Counted from the stretch's first letter, positions 45,000 through 54,475 are shown. The stretch is DNA of 64,000 bases from Myroides odoratimimus (GCF_030326305.1 NZ_JACAKB010000016.1:20206-84205); one strand, 5' to 3'. Made by a program: numbers and translations. Notes: generated by a model from the letters alone, not told the origin.

Positions 45000-45710
45000 T
45001 TATATCTTTTCTAGAAAATCAGTTTTATAGGTCATCCCAAGTGTTAGTTCTAGAGGCTTTCCATCAATTCCCTTTAGTGTAGTAGTTATCTCATCATGAC
45101 TAAAAAAACGCACTATTCTTAGAGCGATCAACTCTCCTTTATTAATACGACAGAACTTAGAACTAGGCAAAACTGAAACGAATTTATCTAAAGACATATT
45201 CTTCGCTACGACCACTTGATTGTTCTCTAAATAAACATCTTTATCCCTACTATCCATTTCGTTAGTTTTGATATAAAGAATATCTGAGAAATAAAGCAGT
45301 GCTTTTCCTTTGTTCGAATTTATCGTAATAAAGGTAACTTCATCCACTGGCTTATACTGTCGCATTGCTTTTAATACGGCTTTGTGAAGTCTTTCCTTCT
45401 TAATTGGTTTAGCGATATAGTCAATAGCTTCTATCTCAAAAGCTTCTAGCGCATACTCTTTATATGCTGTCACGAAGATAACACCTTTATTAGGCAGAAG
45501 TTGTGCAACACTAAGACCATCTAATCCAGGCATATTAATATCCAAGATAACAACATCAAAGTCTTGATGTGGCGCTTCCTCTAAAAAGACTGCAGGATCA
45601 TTATAAGCCTTTACGATTTCTATTTCCTCTATTTGCTCACATAACATTTTTAGGTATTTTAGTCCTAAAAGTTCATCATCGAGCAATATGCATTTTAGTT
45701 TTGAAGTCAT
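45000..45710 (-). CDS. LytTR family response regulator
   Basis: A 236-residue DNA-binding response regulator. The receiver domain (about 5-120) has the acidic pair DD, the phosphoacceptor Asp in VVILDINMPG, Thr in FVTAYKEYALEAF and Lys in IAKPIKKERL. The LytTR beta domain covers about 140-236 (FCRINKGELIALRIVRFF). It overlaps the upstream kinase gene by 35 bp, which argues for coupled translation and a cognate pair. Confidence 0.92.
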   Translation of the reverse strand: MTSKLKCILLDDELLGLKYLKMLCEQIEEIEIVKAYNDPAVFLEEAPHQDFDVVILDINMPGLDGLSVAQLLPNKGVIFVTAYKEYALEAFEIEAIDYIAKPIKKERLHKAVLKAMRQYKPVDEVTFITINSNKGKALLYFSDILYIKTNEMDSRDKDVYLENNQVVVAKNMSLDKFVSVLPSSKFCRINKGELIALRIVRFFSHDEITTTLKGIDGKPLELTLGMTYKTDFLEKI

Positions 45711-46416
45711 GTAGGTTAATTTTTAAGTGCGTAGAGTAAATATGATCATCTTCGTTTTTTTCTAGCTTATAAGCAGTCCCATATATTAATTCAAGTCGCT
45801 TATTCAAAGCAGTAAGTCCATATCCCCCTTTTTCCTTGTGTAAAGTTTTCATACGAGACTTTTTATTAGAAACCAGTAGATCAAAATGTCCATTCTTCAA
45901 TTTAAACAAAATAGAAATAAACGCATCTGTACTAGCCAAGTCTGCATGCTTAAATGCATTCTCAATCAATTCTACACATATAAGAGGCGCTATTAATTCT
46001 TCTGTATAAAATACCTCTCCTTCTCCTATATTAGATCTTATATCAAGTCTAAAAAGAGGATTCAACTTAATCTTATTGATGTCGATAAGGCGCAAAGCAA
46101 ATTCGTGTTCTTCTTTAAGAGAAACCATTTTTCGTTGGCTATCATATAAAATATAATCTAATACTCCAGCCATTTTATCTAGAGCGTAATAAGTCTGATA
46201 AGCATGAGATTGAATAGAGTTCAGAATATTTTTAAACAGATGCGGGTCTAATCTAGACTCAAGATTTTCTAACTGTAAATATCGCATCTTAGAATCAAAG
46301 AGATACTTTTCTTTTTCTAACTCTAATCGCTTCTTATTATTCTGTATAATTAAGTATACTAAGCAAACAATCGCTACTATCAATAAAATAATTACTATAA
46401 CTAGAAAAGCTTTCAT
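45676..46416 (-). CDS. LytS/YehU-type sensor histidine kinase
   Basis: A 246-residue kinase with one N-terminal TM segment (about 3-25) and a short linker. The His_kinase domain has the phosphoacceptor in ESRLDPHLFKNILNSIQ, where DPHLFKN replaces the usual NPHFLFN. A HATPase region contains ELIENAFKHA and GGYGLTALNKRLELIYG. It has no extracellular sensor domain, so it probably senses through its TM segment or a partner. It forms an operon with the LytTR regulator. A TAGTTTTG box at 46434-46441 (minus) is just upstream. Confidence 0.9.
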   Translation of the reverse strand: MKAFLVIVIILLIVAIVCLVYLIIQNNKKRLELEKEKYLFDSKMRYLQLENLESRLDPHLFKNILNSIQSHAYQTYYALDKMAGVLDYILYDSQRKMVSLKEEHEFALRLIDINKIKLNPLFRLDIRSNIGEGEVFYTEELIAPLICVELIENAFKHADLASTDAFISILFKLKNGHFDLLVSNKKSRMKTLHKEKGGYGLTALNKRLELIYGTAYKLEKNEDDHIYSTHLKINLHDFKTKMHIAR

Positions 46417-46433
46417 CTATTCTGATTTTTAAA

Positions 46434-46441
46434 CAAAACTA
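46434..46441 (-). promoter_or_regulatory. -7 element of the two-component operon
   Basis: The minus strand reads TAGTTTTG (TAnnTTTG), 17 bp before the kinase ATG. The remaining about 325 bp to the next gene is AT-rich with no other feature I can support. Confidence 0.4.
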
Positions 46442-46767
46442 AAGAAATAAATCGACTTCATAATATCATAATTTACAGACGTAATTAAGCGTATTAACTG
46501 CATATACTACAGAATAAACAATTTTTTAATATTTAGGGAACACTAAACTATCATACTGACTAAAAGTTACAATATATAATTAGTACATAAAACTGAGCTT
46601 TTATTTAAAAAACACAAAAAACACACATATCAGACTATTATTAACCAATTTAAACACATTCCATTATTGAATTCTAAAAACAAACGAAAATAATAAAAAT
46701 AAACTATTATTTTAACAATAATAATTATCTTAGCTAATGTAATAAATCAAATAAAAACACCATAAAT

Positions 46768-47271
46768 ATGATAGTATTCAAATCTGATTTACAAAATCAC
46801 TTGTCAAATCTAAATGCTAAAAAGGAAAGTAAAAACACCACTAATTATGTACTTTCTTATTTAACACAAAACACCATTACGCCAATTGGTTTCTATGGCA
46901 TGCTAGAAAATAACCAAATAGAAAATATCTTAAGTATTAAAAAGACATTAATCAACTTATTCGTAGATATTAAACTAGAAATACTAGATGCTATAGGATA
47001 TCTAACAGAAGACCATCTACAGGATTTAAACAAACTAAAAATCCTATTCCAAATCAACGAACAAGAGCTTCTAAGCTATAAAACGTATGAAATTCAAGAT
47101 ATCATAACACAACAAATATCTTCTCTAGAAAACAAATTTAAAAACAACGGATTAGATATCATGATGAATCTAAATAGTTTAAAGAGGTTATTAGGGATAC
47201 CTACTCCAGAGTTAAATATGAATTTAGATACTAATCTATGTACTAACTCAATGACAGAAGTAGTAATCTAA
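46768..47271 (+). CDS. Uncharacterised 167-residue helical protein
   Basis: Soluble, Asn/Leu/Ile-rich, predicted mostly helical, with no signal peptide or TM. No family recognised. It carries an ATG in an A-rich context and is bounded on both sides by long AT-rich spacers. A perfect AT hairpin lies 60 bp after its stop. This could be an orphan or accessory gene. Confidence 0.6.
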   Translation: MIVFKSDLQNHLSNLNAKKESKNTTNYVLSYLTQNTITPIGFYGMLENNQIENILSIKKTLINLFVDIKLEILDAIGYLTEDHLQDLNKLKILFQINEQELLSYKTYEIQDIITQQISSLENKFKNNGLDIMMNLNSLKRLLGIPTPELNMNLDTNLCTNSMTEVVI

Positions 47272-47331
47272 CAGTAATAGCCAAACTCACAAACAACAAC
47301 AAAAACAACAAATACTTTTTACTGTATTCAG

Positions 47332-47367
47332 ATTATTTAATATACTATTCAAAGTATATTAAATAAT
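47332..47367 (+). terminator. Perfect 15-bp AT-rich hairpin
   Basis: The arms attatttaatatact (47332-47346) and agtatattaaataat (47353-47367) have a 6-nt loop. No T run follows, so termination is uncertain. It is preceded by a C/A-rich single-strand-like tract (47281-47325). It may stabilise the 3' end of the upstream mRNA. Confidence 0.4.
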
Positions 47368-47438
47368 AATGTTCCTATTGAAACATTCACTTAATCTTGG
47401 TATAGTCTTAGCGGTCTTCTAGACAAACATCTATTATT

Positions 47439-47660
47439 ATGAAACCGCCTATTTTTATCATTCAGATAATCACTTTATCTGTTTCCATCTACTTTAATAG
47501 TCTAGCAATAGATTACTTGATTCAATATATACATACTGACCTAGATCATATCTTTGGTATAGCACTTGGTATCACTACGATTTCTTCTATTATTACATTA
47601 CTGACATTCACTTACCTCATTTGGGGTATAGTACAGCATATCACTAAACGAATAACCTAG
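47439..47660 (+). CDS. Small two-TM membrane protein, unknown
   Basis: A 73-residue protein with hydrophobic segments at about 4-22 and 37-62 and a loop containing HTDLDHIFG. No family recognised. It is solitary and convergent with dnaN. Confidence 0.5.
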   Translation: MKPPIFIIQIITLSVSIYFNSLAIDYLIQYIHTDLDHIFGIALGITTISSIITLLTFTYLIWGIVQHITKRIT

Positions 47661-47738
47661 TACGCTATCAAGAATTTTAAGGCTTATCGTATCGATATTT
47701 ACCCAAATACACCTTTAGATATCCTTGACTAGTAGAAA

Positions 47739-47769
47739 CAAAAAAACCTCCCTTCTAATTGAAGAGAGG
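47739..47769 (-). terminator. Terminator after dnaN
   Basis: The plus-strand arms cctcccttc/gaagagagg (47747-47755, 47761-47769) form a 9-bp minus-strand stem with one U-G pair. A T run follows. Confidence 0.75.
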
Positions 47770-47793
47770 CTTATATATTATATAGTTTATTTC

Positions 47794-48912
47794 TTAACTA
47801 TTAAGCATTACAGGCATTACTAACATCGTAACTGTTTCACCATCTTCTAACCCATCTACAGGTGTTAAGATACCAGCTCTATTAGGTAATGACATCTCCA
47901 ATAAAATATCATCAGACTGTAAGTTGTTTAACATCTCTAATAAGAATCTAGAGTTAAACCCGATTTGCATATCATCTCCTTGATAATCACAAGTAAGACG
48001 CTCATCTGCTTTATTAGAATAGTCAATATCTTCAGCAGATATGTTTAATTCTGTACCAGCAACTTTTAATCTTATTTGATGTGTTGTTTTATTAGCATAA
48101 ATAGAAACACGTCTTACAGAACTCAAAAACTGCGTTCTATTGATTAAAAGCTTATTTGGGTTCTCTTTAGGAATAACTGCCTCATAATTTGGATATTTCC
48201 CATCAATCAAGCGACAAGTTAAAGTATAATTCTCAAAAGAGAATTGTGCATTAGATTCATTAAACTCTATAACTACATCTGCTCCTAAAGCCATCAAGAT
48301 ACTCTTAAGAATATTAAGTGGCTTCTTAGGCATGATAAAGCTAGCTTCATTTGAAGAAACAATATCTGTACGAGAATATTTTACTAATTTATGTGCATCT
48401 GTTGCCACAAAGATTAATCCTGAAGGAGAGAATTGGAAGAATACTCCTGACATCACAGGACGTAAGTCATCATTCCCAGCAGCAAATATAGTTTTGCTAA
48501 TAGCTGTTGCTAGAACTCCTGCAGGAACTTCTGTTTTAGAAGGATCCTCTAATGACTCTGCTTTAGGAAACTCATCTCCTTGTGCATATGCTAAAACGTA
48601 TTTTCCTACGTCTGAACTAATTTCAATTGTATTGTTTTCCTTAACTGAAAAAGTCAATGGCTGCTCAGGAAATGTCTTTAATGTCTCCAACAATAACTTT
48701 GCAGGAACAGCTATACTTCCTTGACTTGTAGATTCAATTTCTAAAGTAGCAGACATTGTAGTTTCTAAATCTGAAGCAGATACCTTTAATACATTATTAT
48801 CTAACTCAAATAAGAAGTTATCTAAGATATGTAAGGTATTACTACTGTTTATTACACTACCTAGAACTTGTAATTGCTTTAACAAGTAGGAACTCGATAC
48901 TATAAACTTCAT
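47794..48912 (-). CDS. dnaN: DNA polymerase III subunit beta (sliding clamp)
   Basis: The ring-shaped processivity clamp of the replicase. The 372-residue protein has three repeated clamp domains, with MKFIVSSSYLLKQLQVLGSVI at the start, DGKYPNYEAVIP in domain 3, and a C-terminus ending LVMPVMLNS. It is not beside dnaA or recF here, as is common in Bacteroidota. A TATATTTG -7 box lies 40 bp upstream. Confidence 0.97.
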   Translation of the reverse strand: MKFIVSSSYLLKQLQVLGSVINSSNTLHILDNFLFELDNNVLKVSASDLETTMSATLEIESTSQGSIAVPAKLLLETLKTFPEQPLTFSVKENNTIEISSDVGKYVLAYAQGDEFPKAESLEDPSKTEVPAGVLATAISKTIFAAGNDDLRPVMSGVFFQFSPSGLIFVATDAHKLVKYSRTDIVSSNEASFIMPKKPLNILKSILMALGADVVIEFNESNAQFSFENYTLTCRLIDGKYPNYEAVIPKENPNKLLINRTQFLSSVRRVSIYANKTTHQIRLKVAGTELNISAEDIDYSNKADERLTCDYQGDDMQIGFNSRFLLEMLNNLQSDDILLEMSLPNRAGILTPVDGLEDGETVTMLVMPVMLNS

Positions 48913-48951
48913 ACTATAATTGTTTTATATGTAAAAATACTTTTACAGTTA

Positions 48952-48959
48952 CAAATATA
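48952..48959 (-). promoter_or_regulatory. -7 promoter element of dnaN
   Basis: The minus strand reads TATATTTG, implying a leader of about 33 nt. Confidence 0.4.
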
Positions 48960-48993
48960 TCCGATTATTACCAATAATAAAAGGATTATTACG

Positions 48994-50679
48994 TTACTTT
49001 TTATTGAATTTGCGTTTTCTTATAAGAATAAATATAGTTCCGAAAACCACAACTAGAACTATAGGTATCACTAATACTTTCATTTGAATAGAAGTATATT
49101 CTCGTTCTACACTAACTTTATCTAGCATCGGAATCTTAACCTCTTTGGTTCTCAAATTAATAAGCCCCGTATCATCTAAAAGATAATTTACTGAATTAAC
49201 TAATAACTCCTTGTTACCATAAAGCATATTAGTCCACTTATCATACCCCAGCTCTAGAGGCATTCCTTTATCGTCTAATTGATTTTTAATAATATCTCCA
49301 TCAGAAATCACAATCATTTGAGTCTGTCTACTCTCAGAAATCGGCTTATCTAGCCCAAAAGGAAAGACTCTATTCTTAAAAACAGAAGGAAATTCTCCTT
49401 CTAAAAGAACTCCTAGAATGTAATTCCCTTTTCCTTCATAAAACTCAGGTGTGACCTCCTCTTTTAAAACGTTGAAGTTTATTTCTCCTGGTACTCCCAC
49501 TAGACTAGAGTATTTAGATGATTTAGCCAAAACTGTTTTTTTAACTCCGTTTTTTAGAGTATCTATTGGAGAAGCAAAGTCATACTTCACTCCTTCTATA
49601 TTTTTTACAATAGGATGATCAATATCAGGATAAACAAATGGTGCAAATTTCCATAAGAAATCGGTATAGACTGTTTCACTCCCTTGTCTGCCTGATGCCA
49701 GTTTTATTTTTGTACTAATCTCATCTTTTACTAATACTGGATTAATACGTATACCATACTTAAAAAGTAGTTCTCCTAAGCTTTGATCTTTATTATACGC
49801 CAACATCGTTCCATTAGATCGCAAACTATCAAAATCTGCCTGAACTTGATCTAACAACCACATCGTTTTACCACCATTCATTACAAACTGATCCAACACC
49901 CCCACTTGCTCTTCAGAAAAAGCTTTAGTTGGCTTAGCAATAATCGCTAAATCAAAATCTTTTAACTGTTCTAAAGTCTTCTGTGGCTCGTTAGAGACAG
50001 ATTCTAATGTGAATGGCGCTAAGTGATAAGTCTCACGCAAAGTCATCAGAAAGTCTGCTATATAAGCATCATCTAACTCTCCATTTCCTTTAAGAATAGC
50101 TATTTTCTTACTCTTCTCTGTTGTTACTTTACTGATAGCCTCAGCTAGCGCATATTCTAAATGTTGTACAGACGAAATCACTTTTTCTTCTGTATTCGCC
50201 CCCATCATATTCTTCAGCAATTGTACTCTAGCAACTTTCTCCCCTTGACTCACTAATGCCCAAGGAAAAACCAATTGTTGACTTTGAGCCCCTTTATCTG
50301 TAACTGTAATGGTTACAGGCTTTAATCCATATTCATATAATTGCTCTAAGGTTTCAGCCTTATTAGCTCCTTCTTCGTTTGGATCAATAAATCTAAATTT
50401 GATATTTTCATTTCTAGATTGTATTTCCTCTAGTAATTGTTTTGTCTCGTTCTGTAATCTTCTAAACTCTAATGGAAAGTTCCCTTTTAAAAATACATCT
50501 ACGATTAACAGTTCTTGAACATTATCTACTATCCCAACTGTACTTTTAGACAAAGTATATCTCTTGTCTTGCGTAAAGTCAAAACGTGTATAAGTTAAAG
50601 CACCGATAACATTAATGACAACTAAAACAACTAATAATCGAACTAGCAGCTTTACATCTCTTTTTTGAAACTTTTTCAT
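48994..50679 (-). CDS. gldG: Gliding motility ABC transporter component GldG
   Basis: A 561-residue protein with an N-terminal TM (about 11-28), a large extracytoplasmic region and a C-terminal TM (about 535-555). The periplasmic part contains ELLIVDVFLKGNFPLEFRRLQ and the DUF4350/GldG-type domain with KTMWLLDQVQADFDS. With GldF and the ATPase GldA, which is not in this window, it is required for gliding in Flavobacterium johnsoniae. It overlaps gldF by one base, so translation is coupled. Confidence 0.93.
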   Translation of the reverse strand: MKKFQKRDVKLLVRLLVVLVVINVIGALTYTRFDFTQDKRYTLSKSTVGIVDNVQELLIVDVFLKGNFPLEFRRLQNETKQLLEEIQSRNENIKFRFIDPNEEGANKAETLEQLYEYGLKPVTITVTDKGAQSQQLVFPWALVSQGEKVARVQLLKNMMGANTEEKVISSVQHLEYALAEAISKVTTEKSKKIAILKGNGELDDAYIADFLMTLRETYHLAPFTLESVSNEPQKTLEQLKDFDLAIIAKPTKAFSEEQVGVLDQFVMNGGKTMWLLDQVQADFDSLRSNGTMLAYNKDQSLGELLFKYGIRINPVLVKDEISTKIKLASGRQGSETVYTDFLWKFAPFVYPDIDHPIVKNIEGVKYDFASPIDTLKNGVKKTVLAKSSKYSSLVGVPGEINFNVLKEEVTPEFYEGKGNYILGVLLEGEFPSVFKNRVFPFGLDKPISESRQTQMIVISDGDIIKNQLDDKGMPLELGYDKWTNMLYGNKELLVNSVNYLLDDTGLINLRTKEVKIPMLDKVSVEREYTSIQMKVLVIPIVLVVVFGTIFILIRKRKFNKK

Positions 50680-51395
50680 TATTTGCGTAGTGTTTTAATT
50701 TTAAAGACAGTTAACCCTAGACACAAAACAGTCATGGATCCGAAATAAATCAAATCTCTAGTGTCTAACACCCCTTTCGAAATACTTCTAAAGTGATATA
50801 GAATCCCTATTTTTTCAAACCACTCTCCAAATAGCCCTGCTAACATATCGATTCCCAATGAAAAAAACAGGCACAAAACAACACCTACTATAAAGGCTAC
50901 GATCTGGCTCTCTGTCAATGAAGAAGCTAACAGCCCCATCGAAACATAACAGCTCACTAAAAATAACAATCCTATAAATGAACCTATTATACTACTATAA
51001 TCAATTACCTGTCCTTCTAATACAATATTATTCAGTACAAAAACGTAAACTACAGTAGGCACAATAGCCATAAATATCAATGCGAACACTCCTAGATACT
51101 TCCCTAGTACAATCTGCCACACAGACAAAGGCTTAGTCAACAGCAACTCTATCGTTCCATTTTTAATCTCTTCTGAAAAGCTCTTCATACTAACAGCGGG
51201 AATCAAAAATATCAATACCCAAGGGGCTAAATAAAAGAATGGTGATAAATCTGCAAAACCACTTTGCAACACATTATATTCTCCATCTATAAACCATAGT
51301 AGAGCTCCATTTATCACTAAAAATAGGACGATAACAAGATAACCTGTCAATGAGCTAAAGAAAGCTCTAATTTCTCTAAGACTAATTGCCTTCAT
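50679..51395 (-). CDS. gldF: Gliding motility ABC transporter permease GldF
   Basis: A 238-residue ABC-2-type permease with six TM segments. MKSFSEEIKNGTIELLLTKP is the conserved cytoplasmic coupling segment of this permease class. It partners GldG, encoded immediately downstream. It lies 8 bp after the monooxygenase gene, in the operon beginning with the SAM hydrolase gene. Confidence 0.93.
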   Translation of the reverse strand: MKAISLREIRAFFSSLTGYLVIVLFLVINGALLWFIDGEYNVLQSGFADLSPFFYLAPWVLIFLIPAVSMKSFSEEIKNGTIELLLTKPLSVWQIVLGKYLGVFALIFMAIVPTVVYVFVLNNIVLEGQVIDYSSIIGSFIGLLFLVSCYVSMGLLASSLTESQIVAFIVGVVLCLFFSLGIDMLAGLFGEWFEKIGILYHFRSISKGVLDTRDLIYFGSMTVLCLGLTVFKIKTLRK

Positions 51396-51403
51396 AAAAA
51401 TAT

Positions 51404-51700
51404 CTATTTAAGAGTAACGACTTTATCCACACTCCACGCCTCTGCTTTCTCTTTGAATAAAGTCTTTGTGTAAGGCCATATCTCCCCGAAAAGTTCTGAT
51501 TTTTTATATGCTTCTAGATTACTTTCATCTTCCCAATAACTATAAGTAAAGAAAATATTAGATTGATCCTTATCACGATATACTTCTAAGAATTGACAAC
51601 CAGGATAATGTCTTACCTTATCCTTAATCGTATCAAAATGCTCTAAAAAATCATGTACCTTATTTTCAAGCAAGGTTAGCTTTACAATTCTTATAAACAT
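51404..51700 (-). CDS. Antibiotic biosynthesis monooxygenase (ABM) domain protein
   Basis: A 98-residue ferredoxin-like ABM protein, related to YgiN-type quinol monooxygenases. It shows HYPGCQFLEVYRD, FFTYSYWEDESNLEAYKKSELF and WPYTKTLFKEKAEAWSVDK. The longer frame from 51754 would overlap the SAM hydrolase gene by 44 bp with a non-family N-terminus, so MFIRIVKLTLL is chosen. The physiological substrate is unknown. The gene lies within the SAM hydrolase-gldFG operon. Confidence 0.85.
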   Translation of the reverse strand: MFIRIVKLTLLENKVHDFLEHFDTIKDKVRHYPGCQFLEVYRDKDQSNIFFTYSYWEDESNLEAYKKSELFGEIWPYTKTLFKEKAEAWSVDKVVTLK

Positions 51701-51710
51701 ACTTTTTATT

Positions 51711-52547
51711 TTAATATTGTGTTTCAGAATCAAATTCAATGACAATAGTATCATTTAATTGAAGATTCATTAATTTTCGCGGAGTTCCTCCTGGTGTATC
51801 AGGTTTAGAATAGAACAATGCAATCGTCAATAAGTCTATATCATTAAATATAGCAACTAGTTCGCCTGCCCTTTCTTTTAAGGTAGCTCTATCATTAAGC
51901 TTGAAGTCTGCAAAATAGTCATTTATTCGATTGATTCTATAATTCTTAACTCTAATAGCGAATTCTCTGCCTTCTGAGACTACTTCGTAGTCACTTCTAT
52001 GGATATTAGTCACAAGGTTACCATAAGAATCCTCATAGATTACCTTACCTGTTATTTTATTTCTATTTAAAACGACATTTGTAGCCAGTCTACTAGGACT
52101 ATAGATAGATTCTAACATCACTCCTATTTCTTCTAATTGACGACCTTCATTTAGTTGATATGCACAATAGACAAATATATCATTTGATTTCATCATACCA
52201 TCATGATTAATCTCTATTGCTTTATCGAAATCCTCTTCTCCTAATATAATACTAACTATTCCATTATCTGCTGTAATAAAATAATGTCCATCAAATTCTA
52301 CACAAATTGCCTTTGTATAGTCCGTCACAGAAGCATCAACTGCTATAATGTGAATAGTACCTTTGGGAAATTGGTTATATGCTGCCCCGATAACGAATCC
52401 AGCGTCCTCGGTATTATATTTACTTATTTCGTGTGAGATATCAACTAAAGTACAGCCAATGATATTCGAATAGATCTTCCCTTTCAAAGCTCCTACATAG
52501 TGGTCCCGATATCCAAAATCTGTTGTTAGTGTAATTATTCTCTGCAT
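51711..52547 (-). CDS. S-adenosyl-L-methionine hydrolase (adenosine-forming)
   Basis: A 278-residue DUF62-family enzyme that cleaves SAM with water or hydroxide to adenosine and methionine. It has ITLTTDFGYRDHYVGALKGKI (nucleotide site), HEISKYNTEDAGFVIGAAY and a C-terminal barrel domain with IIYEDSYGNLVTNIHRSD. It is the first gene of the operon to gldG and divergent from phoH, a pairing I recall from other flavobacteria. The minus strand reads TAATTTTG at 52606-52613. Confidence 0.9.
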   Translation of the reverse strand: MQRIITLTTDFGYRDHYVGALKGKIYSNIIGCTLVDISHEISKYNTEDAGFVIGAAYNQFPKGTIHIIAVDASVTDYTKAICVEFDGHYFITADNGIVSIILGEEDFDKAIEINHDGMMKSNDIFVYCAYQLNEGRQLEEIGVMLESIYSPSRLATNVVLNRNKITGKVIYEDSYGNLVTNIHRSDYEVVSEGREFAIRVKNYRINRINDYFADFKLNDRATLKERAGELVAIFNDIDLLTIALFYSKPDTPGGTPRKLMNLQLNDTIVIEFDSETQY

Positions 52548-52591
52548 TATTATTTTTCAATATATTTTTAAGAAAAATGATTTTTTTATAG

Positions 52592-52613
52592 TAGATTTGA
52601 ATATACAAAATTA
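52592..52613. promoter_or_regulatory. Divergent -7 boxes for phoH and the SAM hydrolase operon
   Basis: TAGATTTG (plus, 52592-52599) faces phoH. TAATTTTG (minus, 52606-52613) faces the SAM hydrolase gene. They are 6 bp apart, so polymerase binding on the two sides may compete. Confidence 0.4.
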
Positions 52614-52643
52614 GATTATTTTTTTTAATTAACTCTACAGGTA

Positions 52644-53624
52644 TTGAACGAAAGGATAATAGAATTAACAGATTTTAGCCCTAAAGATTTTTGGGGTCCA
52701 CAAGACACTCATTTAGATATACTTAAAAAATTATATCCAAAGATTAAAATTGTGACGAGAGGATCAGTCCTAAAGATTTATGGAGATCCAGAGATTTTAG
52801 ATGAATTTGAGAAGAGTTTTGACCGACTAGTCAAATATTTTATCAGATATAATCGCATCGATGAAAACATTATCGAAAGGTTAGTCTTAGATAGCGCTCC
52901 TCCTTCTCTTCCTACAGATGACATTCTTGTACATGGCGTATCTGGTAAACTCATCAAAGCAATCACCCCTAATCAACAAAAACTAGTTAAATTCGTTGAA
53001 AAGAACGACATGGTTTTTGCCATAGGGCCTGCTGGTACTGGTAAGACATATACAGGAGTAGCATTAGCTGTAAGAGCTCTAAAAAACAAAGAGGTAAAAA
53101 GAATCATCCTAACTAGACCTGCTGTGGAAGCTGGAGAAAATCTTGGTTTTCTTCCTGGAGACATGAAAGAAAAACTAGATCCATATATGCAACCATTATA
53201 TGATGCTCTAAGAGATATGCTTCCTCCACAGACATTAGATGACTACATCCTTAAAGGGGTTATCCAGATCGCTCCATTAGCATTTATGCGTGGGCGTACA
53301 TTAGACAACGCCTTTGTTATCCTAGATGAAGCACAGAATACGACTCATTCTCAAATGAAGATGTTTCTGACACGTATGGGAAAAAATGCCAAGTTTATAA
53401 TCACAGGAGACCCTGGCCAGATAGACTTACCTAGAAAGGTATCTTCTGGATTAAAAGAAGCTCTTTATATCCTAAGAGATGTAGACGGAATAGGAATGCT
53501 ATATTTAGATGATAAAGATATCGTACGACACAGATTAGTAAAGAAAATCGTAGATGCTTATAAGACTATTGAAGAAAGACCTGATAAGATGTCTATAGAA
53601 GAACTAAAAAAAATGGAAGGTTAA
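52644..53624 (+). CDS. PhoH family ATPase
   Basis: A 326-residue cytoplasmic P-loop protein linked to RNA metabolism. It has Walker A GPAGTGKTYTG near 130, Walker B VILDEAQNTTHSQMKMFLTR near 229, and FIITGDPGQIDLP. The start codon is TTG: the conserved N-terminus LNERIIELTDFSPKDFWG begins there, and the next Met is far inside the protein. The -7 box at 52592-52599 gives a leader of about 38 nt. The gene ends in a terminator that overlaps the stop codon. Confidence 0.92.
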   Translation: MNERIIELTDFSPKDFWGPQDTHLDILKKLYPKIKIVTRGSVLKIYGDPEILDEFEKSFDRLVKYFIRYNRIDENIIERLVLDSAPPSLPTDDILVHGVSGKLIKAITPNQQKLVKFVEKNDMVFAIGPAGTGKTYTGVALAVRALKNKEVKRIILTRPAVEAGENLGFLPGDMKEKLDPYMQPLYDALRDMLPPQTLDDYILKGVIQIAPLAFMRGRTLDNAFVILDEAQNTTHSQMKMFLTRMGKNAKFIITGDPGQIDLPRKVSSGLKEALYILRDVDGIGMLYLDDKDIVRHRLVKKIVDAYKTIEERPDKMSIEELKKMEG

Positions 53625-53645
53625 TTAGTTAACCTTCCATTTTTT
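53606..53645. terminator. Bidirectional terminator overlapping the phoH stop
   Basis: The perfect 14-bp arms aaatggaaggttaa/ttaaccttccattt (53611-53624, 53629-53642) have an A run before and a T run after. The left arm encodes the last phoH codons and the stop. Confidence 0.88.
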
Positions 53646-53669
53646 ATTATTTATTTCAATACAATTATT

Positions 53670-54455
53670 CTACATATTGTATGTATCTCTTAAGAACATA
53701 AGCTTTTGCTTTCCTTCTTCATATAGATACAAGTAATCATCTTTAAGCTCAAAGCGATCACAACTATCTAATACTGCTAGTAGCTCCTTCTCTTTCTGAT
53801 ACATCTCAGTTACATATTCTGGAGAAAGTACTACTTTAAAGAAGATTGAATCCCCTTCACATCTAACATCTCCATAAATCATATGATTCCCACCACTTCC
53901 AGAGAAACTACGTGTATTAATATCAATACAAATCATAGGAATCTGATTAATACCTAATTCTTCTACTCTCTTATCTTCATAAGACTGAAAAATCCAGTTA
54001 CCAGATAATTTATCTGTATATAAATAGTGTCCAAAACAAGCAAAATCAATTACATCATCTTCTACACCATCGTGTTTCTTAATTAAACGCACTGCTACAG
54101 AGTGATCAAACCTACCATCTGCAAAGTCCTTTGCAGTCTCATCTTCATAAATCACGATCTCTATCTCCTCATGCTTCGTATAAGACTTATATATTCTAGA
54201 TTCTCCATCCACTAATGGTTCTACAAATGGAAAAATTATCTTCTGATTAGGTTTTGTACTTGAATAAACAATTCCTTTTTTCCCAATTGATACAACCTGT
54301 GGTAAATCTTGAGCTACTGCTTTAAAAAAAGTACCATCTAAATCATTCTTGCTCAATAGGTCAATTTGTTTATTACTAGCTTCTTTAAAGCTTTTTTCTT
54401 TAGATTGATCTACCCCACAAGAAGGAAACAACGAAACAGTTAACGCCAATATCAT
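53670..54455 (-). CDS. Putative lipoprotein of unknown function
   Basis: A 261-residue protein. MILALTVSLFPSCG gives a short lipobox-type signal that lacks the usual N-terminal Lys or Arg. No Met lies upstream before a stop, and a TATCTTTG box at 54476-54483 leaves room only for this start. The body is hydrophilic and beta-rich, with no family recognised. It is convergent with phoH. A lipoprotein in the periplasm or outer membrane is likely; cytosolic location remains possible if the signal is too short. Confidence 0.65.
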   Translation of the reverse strand: MILALTVSLFPSCGVDQSKEKSFKEASNKQIDLLSKNDLDGTFFKAVAQDLPQVVSIGKKGIVYSSTKPNQKIIFPFVEPLVDGESRIYKSYTKHEEIEIVIYEDETAKDFADGRFDHSVAVRLIKKHDGVEDDVIDFACFGHYLYTDKLSGNWIFQSYEDKRVEELGINQIPMICIDINTRSFSGSGGNHMIYGDVRCEGDSIFFKVVLSPEYVTEMYQKEKELLAVLDSCDRFELKDDYLYLYEEGKQKLMFLRDTYNM

Positions 54456-54475
54456 ATTTTCAATTTTACAGTATG

